64,000 bases of DNA from Plutella xylostella (lineage: Eukaryota; Arthropoda; Insecta; Lepidoptera; Plutellidae). The stretch spans positions 4,412,001 through 4,476,000 of the forward strand of contig NC_063993.1 of assembly GCF_932276165.1 (NCBI RefSeq), given 5' to 3'. How positions within the stretch are numbered: position 1 is the first letter of the stretch; every line of letters begins with the position of its first letter. A model generated the notes under the pieces. The model was not told the DNA's origin, searched no databases, and saw only the letters and a program-made list of their open reading frames with translations. Both the position numbers and the translations under genes were made by a program. Shown piece after piece: positions 57,208 through 64,000 of this stretch.

Positions 57208-58975
57208 CCTCACCCTCTCACTATACATATACACGCATACAAACTACTTATAAGCGACTATATACATACTCTATCATACGCTATCTCTCTCACACGTATG
57301 CGAGTGCTTGAGTTTTGTTTCGAGCCGCTTTCTTGGTTAAGAGTTTTACGGGTAGTGTGGCGGATTTAAACGGAAGCGTCAGGTCAGTTATTGTTCAACT
57401 GTCTCATCTGCACTCATTGTATTGTGTAGACACGTAATGATGTGTGAACGAGAAACTGCTATGTGCATGTACCTATGGCCTACGGTTGACGGTGGTAATG
57501 CCATATTGAAAAGCTATAAGTATCAGATGAGTGAAACTCTTAATTGGAGAAGCCGGCTTCAGTCACGATATGGTGCTTAGTCCGGGTTACAGTTGCAGCC
57601 AAGATTTTCATGTTTCAGCCAAAGTTGATTCTATGTATACAAAACGGTTCTAACTGGACACTAGCGTACATACTGTGATCAATACAATGAAGATGACTGT
57701 TTACATAAATGAGGCTATACAGAGTTGTTATTCCATAGTTTACTGTCCCACCCTCGCAGCCATGTTTACCGCTGTTTCATAAACATTATGTTTCATTAAT
57801 ATTAAGCGCTGCACGCAAGTTTACATATTGCGAGGCGCAAAGTATGTAAGGGTTATGAACGTGTTGCATCATCAGATATATTTGTGTAGTATGTAAATAA
57901 GATTACGTGAATGACATGTCAAATCTATAAATCATTATGCATTGTTAACATCTAAGTCATATCTCCGTTAATTAATAGAGACTATAGAGTTTTCTATTAT
58001 TTTATTATCTGGTGTTATCTTAATGATAAGAGAAAAAGTGTACAAAAATATTAATACTTGCATTTCTTACTAGTCTTTTAGGGTCACGAAATATAATGTT
58101 TCATTTATTAATTTTAATTTTTCGGAAGTTTTTTCCCTTTGAACGCATGGTCAGTTAATTAGGATATTGCACGCCCGTCGCCCGTCGCTCGCCGAGCCGA
58201 GGTCATGAACTGTACATAGAATCATTGTTACTCAAGACGAGGATGTGAAAACGTTTTGGAAGAACTTTATTTTTATACCCAATATTTTGGCAATCAGGAA
58301 TGAGTAATGCTGGCATTGGAAAGGTTTCAGAGATGGAGGTTTCGTTTTGTTTACCTACTGTATTGAATGTTAAAAATAAGTATAAGTAAACAAGTAATAA
58401 TTATAACTTTAGTTGTTATTGTCTGCTCGAGAGAACAGTGCAGCTGTCGTAAAGGTTAATTGTCTTCCAGCCCCTCTTACCGACATAAATATTATACTTA
58501 TCTGTTTAGTTCTGTGATGTAATTTTTCAGTCATTTTCCTAAGCCATGGTTAAGAGTTTAGTTTCATTGGAGCGTTGAGATTTAAGAAGGAAAGACCTAG
58601 AATGTAATGAATATTAGAAATCATCAATAAATATTGACTGTGAAATCGACTTTTATTTCTATTCTTGTTTTGGTTTGGTTGATGCATAGAAGATAGAAGT
58701 ATTAAACTAATGGTTTGACGTGAATGAAAAGTAGATAGGTGGAAGTGATTGGTAGTAGATCATTTTACGTTCGGAGTCCTTCGAGCGCGAGTCCCACTTA
58801 CAGCCATTTATTTTATTTTACCTTCAGAATGATGTGCAGTATCTTAACCAACATCTGTTGTGCTAACTGCAAGTGTTCCTTATTTAGATAAATAAATAAT
58901 TAAACCTCATGATTAGGAACTCTTTTCATTCTCTATGCATATACTACCTTTGTTGTCTATGGCATTACTTATCTG
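57208..58975 (+). other. Lobe 3' UTR and intergenic DNA
   Basis: No coding exon. The probable Lobe 3' UTR runs to the poly(A) signal at 58626; the remaining about 350 bp lead into the IFT88 promoter. Confidence 0.5.
58626..58631 (+). terminator. Candidate poly(A) signal of Lobe
   Basis: AATAAA followed by a GT-rich stretch (TTGTTTTGGTTTGGTTG at about 58662), a good cleavage context 1.4 kb after the stop codon. Confidence 0.5.
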
Positions 58976-58994
58976 TGACGTCATGGTGACGTCA
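58976..58994. promoter_or_regulatory. Two perfect CRE palindromes
   Basis: TGACGTCA at 58976-58983 and again at 58987-58994, 11 bp apart centre to centre (about one helical turn), directly upstream of the X-box and IFT88. CREB/ATF-type factors bind this octamer. Confidence 0.6.
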
Positions 58995-59018
58995 CGTTGT
59001 CATTGCCGCGGGCTGCCA

Positions 59019-59032
59019 GTAACCATAGCAAC
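59019..59032 (+). promoter_or_regulatory. RFX X-box of IFT88
   Basis: GTAACCATAGCAAC fits the X-box consensus GTNRCC-N2-RGYAAC at every position. RFX factors (fly Rfx, nematode DAF-19) switch on ciliary genes through this site, normally within about 150 bp of the start codon. Here it is 84 bp before the first ATG of IFT88. Confidence 0.85.
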
Positions 59033-59116
59033 GGCGTCACAACAAAGCAACGCTTGCTGAATCACGCACAAAAAAGTTTCTTTACTAATTTGCCCTGCTT
59101 ATTATCTTTCAAAGAA

Positions 59117-62100
59117 ATGCTAAGTTCCCGTTACTATTCCGCGTCCCGGATCGGCACGGATGCGAAGCCCCGGACCGCGATGGTGGTAGATGAAGAGGAT
59201 GACCTGTATGCGGGGTTCAACGAAGTCAGTCCCGCCCTGGATACGCGGGCGCTGAGGGAAGATCAAGAGTTTCAGGAGGCCCTGAAGACTGCCAACATCG
59301 GGAGGAAACTGCCCAGTAGAATGGGCACCGGGGTAAGATTTTTTGTGGGCGTTTTTCTATGCGTAGGTTACATGCACAGTTAATTGGTTTGACCTCTGCT
59401 TTGCACAACATAAATTTTATTTGAATAGTTGATTATTCTTTCTACGACTCTTCTTTTAAAATATACCTATTCAACCTCTTTCGAACATAGGCTTTCCTTT
59501 AAACCACCTACCTAATCAGCTTTTACCTAATTTCATTTCATTTCAAGTAGGTATGCTGCAACTTCATATTTTTAAATAGTTACTTATTATTTGGTAACTA
59601 CATTAATTAACCAACATTATAAATTTAATATTCTCCAAACACTTCCAGCTATTCCGTGAGGGCACAGTAAGCCTGCGCATGGGCCGGTCGCGCGCGGGCA
59701 CGGCCGGCGCTCGGCCAATGACGGCCGCGCGCGCCGCCGGGTACACTTCCGCTTCCGCCGTCACGCCCAATAGGAGCGAGCCGAAGGAAGAAACGTATGT
59801 ACTTAGTTCCTTACTTATAACTGTAATTTCACATTAATTATCACAAACATCAATTCAATCGTTTAATAGCATATAGGTTGTAGGTACAAGATACAACTAT
59901 CCATAAAAGGTATAGGCTGCCTACAAATACCGTCACGATCACGATGCATTATGAAAGTAATAGTCCCTTGCTGGACAAAGGCCTCTCCCAAGGAGTGCTA
60001 CAACACTGTCTTTGGTTTTCCTTATTTTGCCCGTTCGTGGTCTCCACTCGAGAACCGGTGGTGTACCTAACACAAACGGTCATCAGTTCTTCAGCATTTA
60101 TGTGGTTTGTGGCCGGTCCATTACCACTGCAACTTGCAGAGCTTTTTAGAACTATAGTCTGCCTCCTAATATAGCCAATAATATGTCGTCATATTCCAGT
60201 GTAGAGGACAAGGTGAGGCAGACGGAGGCGCGCATCATGGCGCTGGTGGAGGAGGCGTGCGTGCTGAGCGCCCCCGCCGCCCAGGACGCGCCCCGGGGGC
60301 AGCACGACCGAGCCAAGGTAACAGCATGTATGTAGTCATGTGTAGAGGACAAGGTGAGGCAGACGGAGGCGCGCATCATGGCGCTGGTGGAGGAGGCGTG
60401 CGTGCTGAGCGCCCCCGCCGCCCAGGACGCGCCCCGGGGGCAGCACGACCGAGCCAAGGTAACAGCATGTATGTAGTCATGTGTAGAGGACAAGGTGAGG
60501 CAGACGGAGGCGCGCATCATGGCGCTGGTGGAGGAGGCGTGCGTGCTGAGCGCCCCCGCCGCCCAGGACGCGCCCCGGGGGCAGCACGACCGAGCCAAGG
60601 TAAGAGAGTACCTACTGTATAATGTTCCAGTTTATATTCTTTCTCCAATTGCCAAAATTAGTTTAGCAAACCTCTCTAGGACGGGGCGTAAAACGCGCAT
60701 TTACAAGACACCGCAAAAGAGCTGCGTCGCGCTTGCTCTATTTGCGTGGCCACGTATTAGGTAGTTAGGTATGCCAAATTAAGCCTGGATTTACTCATTT
60801 ACCACATTCTCGAGACTCCACGGCCGGTCTTTTTATATCTTTTATCTACAACAATAGCTTGCCTCTGGAGTTCCTTAGTTTTTCTTTTCCTCCGAATGAG
60901 GAACAGATGATAAAAATTGTTTCAAAACTTATTCTTACTTAAATTTTACTCTGTTTTGCAGGCATTATCGAAAGCGCAAGAGGCGTCGACCCTGGAGCGG
61001 CAGCTGATCCGCATGCAGGAGCAGGCCAACCTGGGCGACTCGCACAACCTGGATCTCACCTTCGCTGTACGTGTCATCCTTATTACTTCCGGCCTTACAA
61101 GTAGGCCAACCGGCGTGCCCTATGCAGTCACTGACTGCCAGCACAACTTACTGGCTAATCCTTCATGAGACAAACTGTAGTACCTACAGCTTTTCTTCCT
61201 CAGTGTACTGGTTGGCAAATAAATGTTTCTCTCTCTATTGTGTTACCGACACGACAGTTAATAAGATGAGCAATCTCTTCACTCATCATCGTCAGTCAAG
61301 ATGTCTTCTCTTGAGATTTAAGTTCATTTGCTGTATATGTATATACCTGTTCGTATTGAAATATTATGTGCCTAGGTGACAAAATAGAAACCTTATTGGT
61401 ATTTTCAGGTGCTCTGCAACTTGGCCGGTCAGTACGCGCTGAATGAAATGTACACAGAAGCATTGAATACGTACCAACTACTGACACGAAACAAACTGTT
61501 CCCTCATGCTAATCGCCTCAAGGTAACCATTAAACATTTCTATGATTATATTGACATAAAAATATGATAACTCTCTACGACATACATATAAGTTAAATTA
61601 TAATTTTTATCTAAGTACTGTATTTTCAGGTGAACATGGGAAACATCTATTTTAAGATGGGTGAACATCCCAAAGCGTTGAAGTTGTACAGAATGGCTTT
61701 GGACCAGACACCTACTGCTGAGAAAGATCTAAGGTAAATTTATTTATTCAGTATAAATAACTTTTCCGCAACTATTCGTCCTCACTTCTTATCCCGATCC
61801 ATGGAATTTGACATCGTAAAGAAACCTGCACTGTATTTATTCCAACAGTGACCTAGGTATCACGTAAATGCAAATGTGCAGTGAAAAGAGGAAAGCTCGC
61901 TCGCTAGTTTCTTCTGACTACCCCTTTGGCATTGATGTTTGTCGTGTTATAGTAGGTACTCCAAACCTATGTACTTATGTTTTAGTAACTAACACGACCT
62001 TTGCCTTACTCTTCATAACTTTTTCTAGGACTTGCTGTTACTCCCTTTCCCTTTATTTTACATTTTTAATGATGATTACATTGGTGTCCAGAATGAAGGT

Positions 62101-63653
62101 GATGCACAACATCGGGCTGCTGCTGGTGCGCATGGGCAAGTTCCGCGACGCCGTCACCAACTTCCAGCACATCATGCACGAGCAGGGGGACTTCCAGACT
62201 GGTAATGTTATCTTACTCCTCGAGAAAATGAAGTAGCCTAACTATGTTATTGTAGATACCTTTTGAGCTGATGTATACGTTGTGGATACTTCATTAAATT
62301 CAGTCCAGAACTTTCTGCCTTAAAGAGTCACAAACATACCTACATACAGTAACAAAAAAATCGCCTAAACTGGCAGTGACAACATTTGCTTGGTTCTCCA
62401 CATATCCATAAATGTTGTATAGCCTGAATTTGGTTGTTTTTTCTGATAAGCGTTAATTTTTTATGACTGAAGCTTAGTATACGTAGAGATAGACCTTTGT
62501 AGCATTCCTACAGTGAAACTATAAAGTCCTGAAATTAATGTTTGAGGAACAAAAATTTTCAGGAGCCTGGCACCATTAGAAAAGAAACATAAAAGTCATA
62601 ACAATTGTTTATGTCAATAGGCGGTTGGCTGTTTTTTTTTTAATTTTCTTATTAATTATAAGGATAATCTAGATAAAAGCAACAATTTACGCTTGGTTGC
62701 AATTAGGAAGTTGATGAAAACTATTCGTAGTCAAGCTAGTGAAGTTATTTATCGAGTTTTTATACAATGTTTAGCGGAACATCAAGCTGGACACATTTTG
62801 TCGAATTTGGAGGATGTTTACGCTCGTACAGCGTCTATGACGGGTATGTAGCATTGTACAAATTGTAATAACTCATTTTTTATTAGTACCAACGCTTCAT
62901 TTATCGATAAACCTAGGTTTAGAGCCCAAGTCGAACATTGTTTACATACCACTGATTGTAGGTTTCATCTGGTTTCAGTTGAGTCAAACCTTAACATTTT
63001 GATACTTGAAGATATATTTTTTGTTTACTTACTAAATTCACATTGTGTGAATTGAGGGGGCATTGTGTAACTCAAAAAGATTTTTTTATTTTATTTTATA
63101 GTTATATCGGACCAGCGTGCCAAAGAGGGCAAAATATGGAATATTTCTAACTCCTGGAAGAAACTGAACTGGCCGTCCAAAAAGAGAAATTGATGTGTGC
63201 CCTTCGTCAATAGATCCAGTTTTTTTATACGGTTGTAATAACGTTATCTAAATAAATATTTATTGGTTTCACTATTAGCCTTCATATTAACACCTTCTAG
63301 CTTGTATAAGAGCTTTTTGTGGATGGTAAGTTGTTTTTAAAATACATAAATAGGTAGGAAGTTAACTGGCAAAATTTCAAGTATCAAAGTCAGTTATGTT
63401 TCGCTATATAGGGTTGCTACATGAAAGATAGCAGTGCCCTCATTTAATTTCAGGACTTTATAGTTTCACTGTAGGTGAGGCCTCAGGATTGGCATCACCA
63501 CAATCATTGACAAAACTCCTCCCTCTACATCCAGGTCTCCACCTAGTGCTGTGTTCCGTGGCACTGAACGACGCGGAGGGCGGCAAGGCGGCCTTCCACG
63601 CCATGCTGGACGTGGAGCCGCCCGCCCACCACCAGGACATCGCTATTGACGAT
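59117..63653 (+). CDS. IFT88: IFT88 / nompB, intraflagellar transport TPR protein (5' part, runs off the window)
   Basis: IFT-B core subunit needed to build cilia, in insects mainly sensory cilia and sperm flagella. Exons in the window: 59117-59332, 59649-59794, 60200-60317, 60962-61066, 61409-61522, 61630-61733, 62092-62201, 63535-63653; all join in frame (344 codons) and the last ends at a GTAAGT donor. DEEDDLYAGFNE near the start and GRSRAGTAGARPMTAARAAG (about 80-100) match the IFT88 N-terminus. TPR units follow from about residue 196 (LAGQYALNEMYTEALNTYQ, MGNIYFKMGEHPKALKLYRM). The first ATG after the X-box is used here; Met at 59180, with a stronger context and closer to the vertebrate start, is an alternative. 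Exon 3 is tandemly triplicated. About half of an 800-residue protein lies beyond the window. Confidence 0.93.
59938..60165 (+). mobile_element. Fragment of a dispersed lepidopteran retroelement
   Basis: GCTGGACAAAGGCCTCTCCC then AAGGAGTGCTACAACACTGT is a phrase I recognise from lepidopteran LINE 3' regions. 5' and 3' limits are approximate. It lies in IFT88 intron 2, just upstream of exon 3. Confidence 0.5.
60200..60622 (+). repeat. 141-bp tandem triplication of IFT88 exon 3 with donor
   Basis: Copies of the 118-bp exon start at 60200, 60341 and 60482. Between them is a 23-bp intron piece beginning GTAACAGCATGTATG. Only copy 1 has a real acceptor (ATATTCCAG). Copies 2 and 3 are preceded by TAGTCATG. 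The donors are GTAACA, GTAACA and GTAAGA. The exonic parts look identical, so the event is recent, or the assembly has over-expanded it. Confidence 0.95.
61871..61934 (+). mobile_element. Fragment of the 5S-derived SINE family
   Basis: GTGCAGTGAAAAGAGG and CTGACTACCCCTTTGG match the 3' half of the SINE at 49131 in reverse orientation. IFT88 intron 6. Confidence 0.55.
62511..63471 (+). mobile_element. TIR transposon (961 bp, TA duplication) with a small spliced frame
   Basis: Perfect 28-bp inverted repeats begin CAGTGAAACTATAAAGTCCT at 62511, with the complement ending at 63471. TA flanks both ends (62509-62510, 63472-63473). The CAG terminus and TA duplication suggest a pogo-like member of the Tc1/mariner group. 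The interior encodes a helix-turn-helix-like piece but no DDE domain. The right end is only 63 bp before IFT88 exon 8. Confidence 0.8.
62714..63193 (+). CDS. Transposase N-terminal remnant in two exons (about 73 codons)
   Basis: 62714-62843 reads MKTIRSQASEVIYRVFIQCL and continues to ARTASMT, resembling the helix-turn-helix head of lepidopteran DNA-transposon proteins. A GTATGT donor follows. After a T-rich tract and TAG acceptor, 63102-63193 continues in frame (ISDQRAKEGKIWN...WPSKKRN) to a stop. No catalytic domain is present. It may be a degenerate gene or a truncated DNA-binding product. The open frame extends a little upstream of the Met shown. Family assignment is from general resemblance only. 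Confidence 0.4.
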
Positions 63654-64000
63654 GTAAGTGTATAATTAGTATTTTGTGACCTTGATTTGCGATCTATCTC
63701 GGATACAAATAAACATAGATAGGTACGACAAAAAGTAAGTGGTTTCGCTTGCGAGTGGTCTAACACTGGCACTTCGGGGATTACCTACAGTCGTGAGCAT
63801 TTTGGAAACTTATATAGGTAGGTACTTTATTTACTCCCGTGTAACTTTATTTATTATCATGGCTGCATAGTCTACACTACAGTGTAGAGTTGTAGACTCT
63901 ACAGGTATTGCAAAAGTGGTACTTATACTTAGTAAACCAAAGGAGTTGTTTAGAATGACCCCCTGAGTCACCCCCTTTCAGCTTACTAAGGGCCAGTTTT
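63654..64000 (+). other. IFT88 intron 8 (start)
   Basis: Begins with the GTAAGTG donor of exon 8 and runs to the window end without another exon. Confidence 0.7.
63738..63801 (+). mobile_element. Fragment of the 5S-derived SINE family
   Basis: GGTTTCGCTTGCGAGTGG, CTTCGGGGATTAC and CAGTCGTGAGCAT match the 3' end of the SINE at 49131 in reverse orientation. Diverged; no target duplication seen. Confidence 0.6.

Noticed and set aside
60152..60622. Repetitive 121- and 148-codon frames across the IFT88 exon 3 copies
   Set aside because: They are off-frame or antisense readings of the 141-bp tandem repeat; the true frame is the one joined to exons 2 and 4.

Overview
This is insect nuclear DNA, almost certainly from a moth or butterfly. 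It is AT-rich with small GC-rich islands, its genes have short spliced exons, and it carries the mobile-element mix typical of Lepidoptera: a tRNA-headed SINE, a 5S-rRNA-derived SINE, an RTE-type LINE, a cecropia-type mariner, a short-LTR gypsy (mag-like) element and many TIR MITEs. The species cannot be named from the sequence alone.

Layout. (1) Positions 1-43.6 kb hold one recognisable host gene, the gap gene Krueppel, whose main coding exon is at 11.86-12.66 kb. A TATA plus initiator pair at 8.48-8.51 kb is a possible promoter, and a poly(A) signal lies near 15.08 kb. The rest is non-coding DNA that plausibly includes Krueppel cis-regulatory sequence, interrupted by transposons: a hAT-type MITE (1.9-2.8 kb), a LINE-tail remnant (16.9 kb), a tRNA SINE (23.5 kb), a 758-bp non-autonomous element (30.8 kb), a full-length frameshifted RTE LINE on the minus strand (35.2-38.5 kb), a foldback MITE (39.8 kb) and a nested pair, a mariner inside a collapsed mag-like retrotransposon (41.0-42.8 kb). 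(2) Positions 43.7-50.7 kb, minus strand: an 11-exon cysteinyl-tRNA synthetase gene whose exons join in frame to 724 codons. (3) Positions 51.4-57.2 kb, plus strand, divergent from it: a 7-exon PRAS40/Lobe (AKT1S1) homologue, 373 codons, with the mTORC1-type serine segment and a C-terminal Akt-type site. (4) Position 59.1 kb to the window end, plus strand: the 5' part of IFT88 (nompB), an intraflagellar transport TPR protein, preceded by a textbook RFX X-box and two CREs.

The most unusual signal is shared by the three neighbouring host genes at 45-61 kb. In each, the 3' end of a coding exon together with its splice donor has been tandemly duplicated into the following intron: a 148-bp unit of about 6.5 copies in Lobe, a 141-bp unit of 3 copies in IFT88, about 3 extra copies of the exon 7 tail in the synthetase gene, and 1 extra copy of its exon 8 tail. 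The copies keep open reading frames, and all but the most decayed keep splice donors. One Lobe unit was later hit by the same 760-bp transposon family found at 30.8 kb.

The genes do not form one pathway: a patterning transcription factor, a housekeeping tRNA synthetase, a TOR/Akt regulator and a cilium protein. The divergent pair (synthetase and Lobe) may share a 750-bp promoter region.
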